From contig NZ_AUAX01000004.1 in the NCBI RefSeq assembly GCF_000428945.1, positions 62,001 to 126,000 on the forward strand: a stretch of DNA of 64,000 bases, written 5' to 3'. The translations under genes and the position numbers were made by a program. The notes beneath the pieces were generated by a model. That model searched no databases and was not told where the DNA came from. It worked only from the letters and a program-made list of their open reading frames with translations. The DNA is from Hamadaea tsunoensis DSM 44101 (GTDB taxonomy: Bacteria; Actinomycetota; Actinomycetes; Mycobacteriales; Micromonosporaceae). Of the stretch, positions 1-8,305 are shown one piece after another (within the stretch, counting starts at the first letter, position 1; the number at the start of each line of letters is the position of its first letter).

Positions 1-167
1 ACGACCCGGCCGAGCTGGCGGGTCGCGGCGAGCCGCGCGGCGGTCTGCCGCAGTCGCAGCGGATCCGGATCGGCGGCCGAGATCCAGGTGATCTGGGCGA
101 GCACCACGCTGTCCAGCGCCCGCTGCGCCCGGTACGCGGCGAGGTCGAGCAGGCTGAGAGCCGTCAC
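1..167 (-). CDS. Hypothetical protein, N-terminal fragment (runs off the window)
   Basis: A reading frame on the minus strand runs from a GTG at 167 to the window edge without a stop (about 55 codons) and has strong G/C third-position bias, so it looks coding. It reads as a soluble alpha-helical segment with many Ala, Leu and Arg. No ribosome binding site is visible upstream of the GTG, and the sequence directly upstream changes into a transposase remnant at about 178. The real start may therefore have been removed by the insertion and the GTG may be internal. I do not recognise the family. Confidence 0.4.
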   Translation of the reverse strand, partial: MTALSLLDLAAYRAQRALDSVVLAQITWISAADPDPLRLRQTAARLAATRQLGRV

Positions 168-177
168 GCCCGCACTG

Positions 178-339
178 TTGCACCACGCCCGTTACCGCGG
201 CAAGGCCAAGGCCTTCCTCCAACACATCCTGACCGCGATCGCAATCAACCTGATCCGCATCGACGCCTGGCTAGCCGGAGTCCCCATACAAGGCGCCTGG
301 ACCTCCCAACTGGCAAGACTTCAACCAACATCAACGTAA
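178..339 (+). pseudogene. Transposase C-terminal remnant (IS1182/IS5-like)
   Basis: The last about 53 codons read HHARYRGKAKAFLQH, AINLIRIDAWLAG and so on to a TAA at 339. This matches the conserved C-terminal end of IS1182/IS5-type DDE transposases, which read roughly (H)ARYRG..K..LQH....AAINL.R..AW. Everything upstream of the fragment, including the catalytic triad, is missing. The fragment abuts the truncated minus-strand gene at 1-167, so the element was probably cut by a later rearrangement. Confidence 0.6.
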
Positions 340-501
340 ATTCGCCAGCAAGGTCGTTATCGGGGGAACCTCAGACCGTCGCCGGCCACCACCGCTGCCT
401 CAAGGCCGACCCGACGCAGCCGACACCGGACGCACCGGACGCCCGACTGCAGCAAGCCGCGCACGAAAACGCTGTGGCCCACGCGGAGAACGGCCGGCTC
501 G

Positions 502-1217
502 CACCACGCACACGCGACCCGCTACGAGCAGATCCAGCAACTGCAGGCCCAAGGTTTGGCGGTCAGAGCGATCGCGCGGCGGCTCGGTCTGGCCCGCGGC
601 ACCGTGCGGCGTTTCATCCGAGCGGACCGGGTCGAGGAACTACTCACGAAGGCTCACGCCGGACGGCCGAGCGTGCTGGACGAGTTCAAGTCCTACCTGC
701 ACCAGCGCCTGGGCGATGGTGCCACCAACGCAACTGCCTTGTTCGCCGAGATCCGCCAACGCGGCTACCGCGGCACCGTCAACACGCTGCGCAGCTACCT
801 TAAACCGCTGCGATACCGGCGCTGCCGAAGGTCCGCCGAATCACTGGCTGGATGCTCACCCGCCCCGACCGTCTCGACCCGGCCGACCGCGAACAACTCC
901 AAACACTGTTGGCCCGCTGCCCGCACTTCACGGCCACCGCCGTGCACGTGTCCGCGTTCGCCGAAATGATCACCGGCCTGCACGGCAACCGCCTCAACGA
1001 CTGGATCACCACGGTCGAAGCCGACGACCTGCCCCACCTGCATTCGTTCGGCAACGGCCTCAAACGCGATCACGCCGCCGTGCTCAACGGACTCACCCTG
1101 CCCTACAGCTCCGGCGCCGTCGTAGGCGGCGTGAACAGGATCAAGATAATCAAACGCCAAATGTACGGCCGAGCCAACTTCGACCTGCTCCGCAAGCGCG
1201 TCCTGCTCACGCGCTGA
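502..1217 (+). pseudogene. ISL3-family transposase remnant, frameshifted
   Basis: Two consecutive frames together give the C-terminal half of an ISL3 transposase. The first (about 502-815) contains a helix-turn-helix segment ([17 protein letters not shown]) and the linker before the last DDE block. The second (about 813-1217) starts at [14 protein letters not shown] and contains the last conserved block (SSGAVVGGVNRIKIIKRQMYG), ending at a stop at 1217. The frames join by a shift near 811-815, and the N-terminal part with the first catalytic residues is absent. About 80 nt of unassigned sequence separate it from the preceding remnant. Confidence 0.75.
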
Positions 1218-1256
1218 CCACGACGCACGGGTCAGCTTCGATGAATTAATTTGGGT

Positions 1257-1282
1257 CAGATCCAGATCCAGATCCAGATCCA
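1257..1282. repeat. Hexanucleotide tandem repeat (CAGATC) x4
   Basis: Four perfect copies of CAGATC plus CA follow the ISL3 remnant. The repeat lies in a 580-bp stretch (1218-1797) with no intact gene, so it looks like slippage DNA rather than coding repeats. Confidence 0.8.
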
Positions 1283-1457
1283 TTTTTCACCCGGCGCCGA
1301 CAGCAACGACCAGAGGATTTTAAATCCGTGGTATTAGGCATAGCCTGCCATGCCTTGCCCGCTACCTGCATGTCGCATGATCGGCCGCGGTTCTCGATCC
1401 GAACGCTCGATGTCTGCTCGACGGTTGCGGAACGGCGCGGGTCCCCACCGCGGTGGG

Positions 1458-1620
1458 CTAAAAGACGACGGAGATGCGGCAGAAGGCACCGGAGCCGACC
1501 ACCGAACCGAAGGTGTGGCTGTAGCGAAAGTCCCCGAGACCCGGTGAGCTGCAGCGGCGCGCCCCCGGTGTTGACCAGCAGGACATCCCGGCGGCCGCCG
1601 AACGCCCACACCTTGTTGAG
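1458..1620 (-). pseudogene. Degraded C-terminal fragment of an unknown protein
   Basis: Two minus-strand segments look protein-like but are out of frame with each other. The first (about 1620-1545) reads NKVWAFGGRRDVLLVNTGGAP. The second (about 1540-1458) reads GDFRYSHTFGSVVGSGAFC and ends in a TAG. Together they resemble the tail of a secreted protein broken by a frameshift. I cannot name the family. The rest of 1218-1797 shows nothing else I can assign. Confidence 0.25.
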
Positions 1621-1797
1621 TTCCTTTCTGTCGGCGCGGACGCCTACCCGTGGCGATACAACCGAGAATGGTCGTATTTGCGCCGACCCCTGATACAGGC
1701 TTTCGCGATCGACAGCGAAAGCGTTGATCTAATCTGGGGTCCGCGTCGATCATGGTCAGCCACTTCGTACTGGACGCATCTCGTTTACTCTGGCCGA

Positions 1798-2376
1798 ATG
1801 CGGGCGAAGTCGAAACCGATGAAGGATCTTGTTAGCACAATTCGTCAGGACGAGAACGTCGCATTTGAGCAGGCCGTGGCCGATGCGCTGGCTGCTGGGG
1901 GCTGTGCCATCCATGCCGCCCGCTTGGCAAAGGTTTGCGGCAAAAAGCTGCAGTCGCCTGAGGGCGGCGACCTTGGCGACATAGATGCAATAGGTATTGA
2001 CCCAACACGCCGGGTGATTTTCGTTGCGGAGGCAAAGGACTTTGAGCTGGCGCGCATTCCGCGGGAGTTGGCCCACGAGGCGGAAAGCCTTCTACAAGGG
2101 GACAAGAGCGCGTTGCAGAAGTTGAGTGCCCGGATGCTTTGGGTGAAACGCCATCTCGCCACCGTCCTAAGGCACTTCCATATTGAGGTAGGGGACAGCG
2201 GCTGGACAGTGCTGCCCTTGATTGCACCTAGCCGCAATCTTGTGACGCCGACCTTTATTTCTTCTGCCGTGCCGGTGCTGCCCATTAGCGAAGTCGAAGG
2301 CTTTGTAGCAGCTAAGCTGCTCCGCACAAAACCCCCACGGCGGGTGAAGCCACCTAGGACGGGTCGGCGCAATTGA
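1798..2376 (+). CDS. PD-(D/E)XK nuclease-like protein
   Basis: The 192-residue product carries a restriction-endonuclease-like core: D61 and D63 in GDIDAIGID, then E78-A-K80 in VIFVAEAKDFE, the spacing expected of a PD-(D/E)XK site (D...ExK). The segment after EAKD (LARIPRELAHEAESLL) resembles the C-terminal nuclease domain of larger actinobacterial proteins, so this may be a stand-alone or truncated form. The start is set at ATG 1798, with an alternative in-frame ATG at 1819; earlier in-frame codons are unlike coding sequence. The third-position GC is visibly lower than in the rest of the window, suggesting transfer. It opens a cluster of nuclease-like and Abi genes (1.8-7.7 kb), which supports a defence role; the substrate is unknown. 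Confidence 0.7.
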   Translation: MRAKSKPMKDLVSTIRQDENVAFEQAVADALAAGGCAIHAARLAKVCGKKLQSPEGGDLGDIDAIGIDPTRRVIFVAEAKDFELARIPRELAHEAESLLQGDKSALQKLSARMLWVKRHLATVLRHFHIEVGDSGWTVLPLIAPSRNLVTPTFISSAVPVLPISEVEGFVAAKLLRTKPPRRVKPPRTGRRN

Positions 2377-2528
2377 GCATCATCCGGAGGGAGTTGCCGC
2401 GCCGAGGGGTCTCAGAGTCTGGCGGACCCGCGCCCGATCCCGTCACTGGCTCGCCGGACGGCCGTCACTGGGCCGTATTCCACGGCGACCAGCTGCGCAG
2501 ACAGGGCTACGGCATGCGGAGAGTCGCG

Positions 2529-2785
2529 TCAGACGCGCTCGGCGGCGCTGCGCTCGACGCAGAACAGGTTACCCTCCGGATCGGCCATCGTCACCCAGCC
2601 CGTGCCCTCGGGCTTTCGGTGATCCTCGTGCTCGGCCGCACCGAGACCCTTCAGCCGCTCGACCTCCTCGTCACGCGACCGATCGGTGGGCATGACGTGA
2701 CGTCGAGATGCATGCGGCGACCGGTTCCTAGTTCAGCGGTTTTCCCCTCCGCCTCATACCGAAAGAATCGGACATCTTGCCCCGG
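2529..2785 (-). pseudogene. VOC (glyoxalase-like) protein remnant, frameshifted
   Basis: Minus-strand reading gives the C-terminal half of a VOC-family protein: VRFFRYEAEGKTAELG..RRMHLDV in one frame, then MPTDRSRDEEVERLKGLGA and GWVTMADPEGNLFCVERS in the next, ending at a TGA at 2529-2531. The HLDV and DPEGNxFCV blocks are the usual second-half motifs of this superfamily. The shift falls between HLDV and MPTD, and the N-terminal half is absent. A complete relative lies at 7844-8305. Confidence 0.65.
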
Positions 2786-2819
2786 CTAGCTAGGGGCAAC
2801 CTCGGCCAACCAAGAACCG

Positions 2820-3812
2820 TCATGATTTGACCTGCACATGACTTGCCTGCCGTGGCGGCGGCACCATGTTGACGCTGGCCGCTGACCGCCATGGCGCTGT
2901 TGGGTCAGCGAGAGTGTCAAGCATGAGCTGGCACCAGGTCTGAGCCGCACCTACTGCTAGGTGGGCATGTCGAGGCCGCAGTCCGATGCGCGGTCTGGAC
3001 GACGCGTGGCCCGTGCCCCAGCCCTCGTTGCGGAGCTCACCGAGTCCGATGGCGATGCTGGTCAAGCCGCCGAGAATGCGCTTGATCGCGTTGCTGCCGT
3101 CTGGACCCGATGAGGACGATTGCGGATGCACCTGCAACGCGCGCTGAGCCTGATCGATCAACGCTGGCAGTTTGGCAGTCTTGTCGTCGAACGGTTCACC
3201 GAGTTCGGTCAGAATTGTCTTGGCGGTTGCTTCCACCAACTCCTTCGCCGAGCCGATCGCTTGTGCCGGATCGTTTTGAAGTGCCCGATCAATTCTCTCG
3301 AACGAATCTAAGATCACGCTCGGGTCGCGCAGGGTCCTCAGCGACGTAGGAATCTTCGCGGCGCTGGTGGCGAACTCAGCTTGCGGCCGAATCTGCCCAT
3401 CCGCGGTGAGGTCGAAGCCGTGGCGACGCAGGATCTTGCGGCTCTCGTCAACTGCCCCTTCTACTAGGCCATCGAGCACGGCTTCGTAGACGTGCAGCAC
3501 TCGGCGCACGTGGACGGGATCGGTCCAGTCGACGTTGTCCTCGTACTCGCGCCACAAGGAGCGCCGCTCGCCGGTCTCGTTGTTCGGGTCGCCGGACGGT
3601 ATGAATCCTTGGTCCTCCCACATTCCCTGAATCAGCCGCAGCACGGAGGTCTGGGAGGCGAGATCCCGGAAATGCCGGCGCACGGGCACCGGGACGAGGT
3701 CGCGAGTGGTCACAGCAACACAGGGTATCGATCCACCAGCGCCGAAGGCGAACGGATACTCGGCATGGCGGAGCCAGGTCATCACGACTTTGCTGTGGTT
3801 GCCGCACGGCAT
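2820..3812 (-). CDS. Abortive-infection-type protein with C-terminal Abi_C domain
   Basis: A 330-residue soluble protein. The C-terminal half shows the Abi_C signature: DSFERIDRALQNDPAQAIGSA followed by helices, then LGGLTSIAIGLGELRNEGW and the GTGH motif near residue 265, with HAHLAVGAAQTWCQLML after it. The N-terminal half (residues 30-160) has no domain I recognise. Abi_C proteins are associated with phage exclusion, where infected cells die or stop growing; the biochemical activity is unclear. The gene is antisense to its neighbours and overlaps no real coding sequence. It sits between nuclease-like genes, consistent with a defence island. Confidence 0.75.
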   Translation of the reverse strand: MPCGNHSKVVMTWLRHAEYPFAFGAGGSIPCVAVTTRDLVPVPVRRHFRDLASQTSVLRLIQGMWEDQGFIPSGDPNNETGERRSLWREYEDNVDWTDPVHVRRVLHVYEAVLDGLVEGAVDESRKILRRHGFDLTADGQIRPQAEFATSAAKIPTSLRTLRDPSVILDSFERIDRALQNDPAQAIGSAKELVEATAKTILTELGEPFDDKTAKLPALIDQAQRALQVHPQSSSSGPDGSNAIKRILGGLTSIAIGLGELRNEGWGTGHASSRPRIGLRPRHAHLAVGAAQTWCQLMLDTLADPTAPWRSAASVNMVPPPRQASHVQVKS

Positions 3813-3869
3813 GGCTTCCTATCGGATGCCAGGAGCGGATGGTTTGTGCCGGTCGGGCATCCTGTCGCT

Positions 3870-4463
3870 ATGCATCTTGCGCTGATCGCGTCTACTCAGC
3901 CCTCAACCCTCGAATGGGCTCAGCTGATCCCCCTAGGGTCAGCGGTGATTGCGATCTTGGCGCTCTTGGTCGCCGTATCGAACAGAAACACCGCTCGCCA
4001 GGCCCTTGCCCTGGCTAGCCAGCAGGAAGAACGACGGGTGGCGAGGCTGACGGTCACCTTAGATGAAGCAGTGTCGTGGCGTCGTCAGGAAGCCTCACGA
4101 TGGGTCGGCATCAAGATCCTCGCAGTCAACCCCACCGACCGCGATGCGGCCCTGGTAGGCGCTGACCTTCATGTCACTTACACACTGCGGAGCGGTCGCA
4201 CGATGACCCTCAAACTTCGTCATGAGACAACGGGCGAGGCGTTCCCAGACGGCGTCGTGGCAATCGATCTCCCCGTGCGGCTTCAGGCCAATGGCGCTGT
4301 CGCTGGCTGGTTGACGTTCCCGCTACCAGCCGACCTGTTCCCTGCGGGGGCTGGCATCGACCGCTATGATGCCGTCCTTCAGGACAGCCGGGGAATCAGC
4401 GCAACAGTTAGCGCATCCATTCTTCGAGAGGTGAACCATGATCAGGCCGCGGACGGGCCGTAG
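3870..4463 (+). CDS. Single-pass membrane protein of unknown function
   Basis: A 197-residue product with one N-terminal membrane segment (about residues 17-36, IPLGSAVIAILALLVAV) followed by a short charged coiled region and a beta-rich domain (residues 70-195). I chose ATG 3870 because the longer frame upstream is antisense to the Abi_C gene and lacks membrane-protein character. The layout (short tail, one helix, cytosolic beta domain) is common in small proteins next to defence genes, but no family is recognised. It overlaps the next gene by 26 nt, so the two are probably translated together. Confidence 0.6.
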   Translation: MHLALIASTQPSTLEWAQLIPLGSAVIAILALLVAVSNRNTARQALALASQQEERRVARLTVTLDEAVSWRRQEASRWVGIKILAVNPTDRDAALVGADLHVTYTLRSGRTMTLKLRHETTGEAFPDGVVAIDLPVRLQANGAVAGWLTFPLPADLFPAGAGIDRYDAVLQDSRGISATVSASILREVNHDQAADGP

Positions 4464-5019
4464 GCTCACAAGATCAGCGATGGACTCGGCTGATGCAGTG
4501 TCCATCGTCGCAGACGGCGCTATAGCGGGGCCGATCGCAGACGGCAGAATGCTTCCTCTGGTGATCATCGATACGACCGAGCGTCCAGAACTCGAGGAGC
4601 TTGTCCGCCTGCATGGCCACCTTCAGCCGGGCGACGTCACGTACCGCTGGGGTCAGATAGATCGTAGCGACGATCAGGTTGCACTGGCTCTGAGATTCGT
4701 CCGCCCGATCGAAGCGGCCGTCGACCTCATTTTCAGCATCGAGCGCCAGGGCATCCTCGTCGATGCCGCTCTCAGTGGGCGAGGGATCTACTTACAACCT
4801 GGTCGCCCTGGTGACCGGGTCATCCACAACCCGCATCGCGCCAAGATCTTAATCGAGGTTCCAGATGACAGATTCAGAGATCGCTGGGAGGAGATCGTCG
4901 TACGTCGCTTGGCGCAGGTCATCCGCCGAGATCGGCGCATGCCGCGCGCAGACGCCCGCCAACTGGCTATCGAGTGGCTCGACCGAACGCGCCAGTTGTC
5001 GCAGTTCCGGATGTCCTGA
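4438..5019 (+). CDS. Hypothetical protein in the defence island
   Basis: A 193-residue soluble protein, not recognised. Residues 40-140 look like an alternating beta/alpha domain (VSIVADGAIAGPI, LPLVIIDTTERPEL, VALALRFVRPIEAAVDLIFSI). Residues 145-190 are rich in Arg and Asp and probably helical. It starts inside the end of the preceding membrane-protein gene (26-nt overlap) and ends 15 nt before the HNH gene. The three plus-strand genes from 3870 to 5949 therefore look like one operon. Confidence 0.55.
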   Translation: MIRPRTGRRLTRSAMDSADAVSIVADGAIAGPIADGRMLPLVIIDTTERPELEELVRLHGHLQPGDVTYRWGQIDRSDDQVALALRFVRPIEAAVDLIFSIERQGILVDAALSGRGIYLQPGRPGDRVIHNPHRAKILIEVPDDRFRDRWEEIVVRRLAQVIRRDRRMPRADARQLAIEWLDRTRQLSQFRMS

Positions 5020-5034
5020 TGCTGAAGGTCGAGG

Positions 5035-5949
5035 ATGAAGCGTAATTATTCAGATCGGACGATCAAGTTGCTGTTCGGGCGGGCTACGAGTTGTGCTTAT
5101 CCCGACTGCTCACAACCTCTTATTTTCGAGGATCGCGGACGATTGACGGTCGGCGCACAGATTGCACATATTCGCTCCGAGGTAGCGAACGGACCGCGCT
5201 TCGATGCCACCTACCCGCAAAACCTTGTTGACCAAGAGGAAAACCTAATACTGCTCTGCGGGTTACACCATAAGCCTGTCGATGAGCACGCGTCTATCTA
5301 CCCCGTAGAAGAGCTACTGGAATGGAAACGCCGTCAGGTCTCGGCAACTTCAATGCCATTGACGGAGCCGCAGATAGCTGCTGTCGTTCAGCACTATGAC
5401 CTGAACAGTCTAGAACCTATGGGCTTTGAAAGCCTGTCCCAGGCGTTGATGGTGCGAGTTTTCGGTGTTGGCACCAGGCTTCACGGCGGTTATGGTCCCG
5501 ACGGTGGGTTGGATGCCTCATTCCTTGGGCGGGCCTTATATCCGAGCAAGGTTGAACCGTGGGACGGTTTTGTCGTCATGCAGGCGATGCAAATTCGGGC
5601 CACAGCGAACAAGCCTGCTGGGGTCGTTCAGCTCCGCCAGTGGATTCGTCATGCGGTCAGTAGGTGGGCACCTGGGTGTCGACCAGTGACTGCCGGACCA
5701 CCAGCTGATTACTTGCTTTTGGTCACTAACCTATCGATACCGGCGGTCTTTCGGTCCGAAGGATGGAGTCACATCGACCGCCTCATATGCGAAACGTCTG
5801 GCGGCACACTAAGAGGTTGGGAAATATGGGATGAGGCCAGAATCTTTGAGTTGCTGGACGCGTATCCTGACGTTCGAGACGCGTTTGCACCGCTGATGAC
5901 CTCGAACAGACTGGTCGCGAATTATATGGATGGGATCAAGGTGACGTAA
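5035..5949 (+). CDS. HNH domain fused to restriction-endonuclease-like domain
   Basis: A 304-residue protein. The N-terminal HNH domain shows C20 and C25, AHI at 44-46, then N70 and LLCGLHHK at 73-80, all typical ligands and catalytic residues. The second domain (about 130-300) matches the Mrr-like fold found in NTPase-linked conflict proteins: GPDGGLD at 154-160, WDGF at 176-179, and later PPADYLLLVTNL and GWEIWDE. In that family the next motif normally reads QAK; here residues 183-185 are QAM, so the catalytic lysine is missing. I infer an active HNH nuclease with a possibly inactive sensor-like second domain. ATG 5035 follows a GAAGG-type binding site. Confidence 0.7.
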   Translation: MKRNYSDRTIKLLFGRATSCAYPDCSQPLIFEDRGRLTVGAQIAHIRSEVANGPRFDATYPQNLVDQEENLILLCGLHHKPVDEHASIYPVEELLEWKRRQVSATSMPLTEPQIAAVVQHYDLNSLEPMGFESLSQALMVRVFGVGTRLHGGYGPDGGLDASFLGRALYPSKVEPWDGFVVMQAMQIRATANKPAGVVQLRQWIRHAVSRWAPGCRPVTAGPPADYLLLVTNLSIPAVFRSEGWSHIDRLICETSGGTLRGWEIWDEARIFELLDAYPDVRDAFAPLMTSNRLVANYMDGIKVT

Positions 5950-6051
5950 ACCGCCAACCGCCTGGCCAACCCAACTCGGTCCGGTTTCGTACTCGGGCCA
6001 GACGCCCGTCCCGCAACTTCGCAGCTCCGCACGACAGAGCTTGAGGTCACC

Positions 6052-7719
6052 ATGATCAACTGGCAGGACATCCAGAATCCCACCTTCGTGGAGCGTGTTG
6101 CGAAGGCTGCGCTGAAGCGTCAGCATCCTGCTGCCCGCGGGATCGATGGCTCGGGTGGCGATGGGGGTCGTGACTGCGTATGGGATTCGCCAGACGGCCT
6201 GGTCATCTTCGAGATCAAGTCTTTCACTGCCAGGCTGAGCACCAAGCAGAAACGCAACATCGAAAAGTCGCTGCTCAAGGCGCTCCAGCATGATCCGATC
6301 CGGTGGGAACTTGTCATTCCGCTGGACCCCTGCCCGACCGAGGAGACGTGGTTCACCGGTCTTAAAAAGGCTCATCCGGGCATTAAACTGGTGTGGAACG
6401 GCCGTGACTGGTTCGACTCCCAGATGGCGATGCATCCCGATCTTCGCGAGTATCTCGAAGGCGTGGACTCCCGCCTGCTCGCACGTGCGCGGACAATGAA
6501 GCTGGAGAAGGAGGTCCTTGCAGGCGGGCTTCCCGACCTCGGTGGCCGGCTGGCCGACTTGACCAGAATCGCCGCCGAGCGTTTTCCGGGGCATCAAGTG
6601 AGCTTCACCTCTGGGCCGGACGGGCTGACAATCACTGCCTCGAATAATGAGGTCGGACTGGCCTCCGAGCAAGCGCTCGATCTCGACACGAGTTTCTACT
6701 TCCCCGATGATGACGCCGACGCGCAGTCCGTCAAACTCCAGTTTAAAGAGTTCCGTGACTACGGGGGTCAGGTCATCGTCCCCGACCGTTACGTCAACCG
6801 CGAAAATCCTCGTTGGGTCGACTACGAGCGGTTCTGGGGCCAGATCGGGACTGGGTCCGACGCGCTGGAACTACGGTCTGTTCCCGACAGCACTAAGATG
6901 CCGCTCCCAGTCCAATTGATCTTGAAGGGTCCAGATCAGATTCCGAAGGCGCGGCTGGACATGAGGCTGACCCACCGTGTCCAGGGGCTGCGCGGAGGCA
7001 TCGTCATGGGAAGCGATCTTATGGAAGTCCTTCATTTGGAGATGCGGCGCGACTTGGCAACCCCGACCCGGTCAGGCGTGCTGCGCCTTGAACTCAACGC
7101 GCTGGCTGGCAAGTGGTCCTATACGGCGGAGGCCGTCGCGGAGTTCATCGTGCAGTCGACACCCGAGGACACGCTCACCGTCAACTTCGGTCCGACTGCG
7201 TACGCTTCTGCGCCTGTCGGGGAAACCTTCGACGACATGCGGGAAGTCGCGCAGCTCATCGTGGCGCTCAACATCATCCAGAAGCACACCAACGTGCATT
7301 TTGCAGTCCCCGCCGAACTTACGCATGCAGACATTCGGATGGCGAGCGCCGTGGCTCAACTGCTGGAAGTCGGCGAGGCGGTGCTGGTGGAGCGCACCTA
7401 CTGGGTCGGTGTTAAGCCTGACCACGTAGCCGATTTTCTCGCCGAGATCTCGACGCGGATGATCGACGACAAACTGGCGATCTATGCCATACGCCCAGAA
7501 CAGTCGTTCGAGGTGGTAGGCCAACACGTCGACGTCGGCCGGACAAGCATATATGGCGGAAAGGTCTGCCTGGTCAACCGTCGAGAGCTAGAAGCATATC
7601 AAGCGGGCAACCCCCCGCCTCGCGCACAGTTTACGTGCCTGCCGGGCGAGCACCTCGTCGGCCGCCGGCATGATGGTGAGGGCGGCTTGGAGGTTCGGGC
7701 TCTCGAAATGCGCAAATAG
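6052..7719 (+). CDS. Large protein with N-terminal PD-(D/E)XK nuclease domain
   Basis: A 555-residue soluble protein. Residues 1-110 form a restriction-endonuclease-like domain: GDGGRD at 36-41, then VIFEIKSF with E54 and K56, so the catalytic set D...ExK is intact. Residues 110-160 include a second short beta/alpha stretch (WELVIPLDPCPTEETWF). Residues 170-555 are beta-rich and unlike any family I know. A GAGGT binding site lies 5 nt before ATG 6052. A 102-nt gap separates it from the HNH gene, and the same strand and setting suggest a common defence function. A perfect hairpin follows the gene at 7801-7822. Confidence 0.65.
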   Translation: MINWQDIQNPTFVERVAKAALKRQHPAARGIDGSGGDGGRDCVWDSPDGLVIFEIKSFTARLSTKQKRNIEKSLLKALQHDPIRWELVIPLDPCPTEETWFTGLKKAHPGIKLVWNGRDWFDSQMAMHPDLREYLEGVDSRLLARARTMKLEKEVLAGGLPDLGGRLADLTRIAAERFPGHQVSFTSGPDGLTITASNNEVGLASEQALDLDTSFYFPDDDADAQSVKLQFKEFRDYGGQVIVPDRYVNRENPRWVDYERFWGQIGTGSDALELRSVPDSTKMPLPVQLILKGPDQIPKARLDMRLTHRVQGLRGGIVMGSDLMEVLHLEMRRDLATPTRSGVLRLELNALAGKWSYTAEAVAEFIVQSTPEDTLTVNFGPTAYASAPVGETFDDMREVAQLIVALNIIQKHTNVHFAVPAELTHADIRMASAVAQLLEVGEAVLVERTYWVGVKPDHVADFLAEISTRMIDDKLAIYAIRPEQSFEVVGQHVDVGRTSIYGGKVCLVNRRELEAYQAGNPPPRAQFTCLPGEHLVGRRHDGEGGLEVRALEMRK

Positions 7720-7800
7720 CCGTCACCCGGGATTGGTTGCCCCCGTCCACTCCTCGGCACGAGTAGATTAGGGCTGCGCCGGGTTTGTCCGAGGCTACTA

Positions 7801-7822
7801 CCATCTGAGGACTCTCAGATGG
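7801..7822. terminator. Perfect 9-bp inverted repeat between convergent genes
   Basis: CCATCTGAG and CTCAGATGG flank a 4-nt loop, between the end of the plus-strand nuclease gene (7719) and the end of the minus-strand VOC gene (7844). Position and symmetry fit a bidirectional terminator, although there is no T tract. Confidence 0.5.
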
Positions 7823-7843
7823 CGACGATTCCAGACAGCGCCG

Positions 7844-8305
7844 CTAGTCGAGGCAGAACTCGTTGCCCTCAGGGTCGGTCATGACGATGTGACCGGCGCT
7901 CATCGGAGGCTCGGGCTCAAAGCGGCGGATTCGGGTCGCTCCCAGCGCCACAAGCCGCTCGCACTCGGCTTCGAGGGCCGCCATCCGTTCGTCACCGTGC
8001 AACCCCGGAGCCGCACGTACGTCAAGGTGCACACGATTTTTAGCGATCTTGTCTTCTGGAACTTGCAGAAAGAAGATCCGCGGACCGTTGCCGTGTGGGT
8101 CCTCGATCGCCGATCTCGAGTTGCGCTGGTCCTTCGGTACGCCGGCCCGTTCAAGGAACTCGCTCCACGCAGCTAGAGGGTCGGCACCTTCGGGCAACTC
8201 GACACCGGGCGGCCCGGGATGCACGTAGCCCAGCGCATCACGCCAGAACGACGACAGCGCGCCCGGGTCATGGGCGTCGAAAGTGACCTGGATATGACGG
8301 CCCAT
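7844..8305 (-). CDS. VOC family (glyoxalase/bleomycin-resistance-like) protein
   Basis: A 153-residue protein with the paired beta-alpha-beta-beta-beta pattern of the VOC superfamily: HIQVTFDAHDPGALSSFW at the start, RIFFLQVPEDK and NRVHLDVRA in the middle, and IVMTDPEGNEFCLD at the end. The ends of the two half-domains carry the His and Glu positions that usually bind a divalent metal. ATG 8305 is preceded by GGAG at suitable spacing. The start overlaps by 1 nt (TGATG) the stop of an upstream truncated VOC frame, so the two appear translationally coupled. The substrate is unknown. Confidence 0.8.
   Translation of the reverse strand: MGRHIQVTFDAHDPGALSSFWRDALGYVHPGPPGVELPEGADPLAAWSEFLERAGVPKDQRNSRSAIEDPHGNGPRIFFLQVPEDKIAKNRVHLDVRAAPGLHGDERMAALEAECERLVALGATRIRRFEPEPPMSAGHIVMTDPEGNEFCLD

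Noticed and set aside
2373-2789. Plus-strand 138-codon frame after the nuclease gene
   Set aside because: It is antisense to a recognisable VOC remnant and has no protein-like composition.
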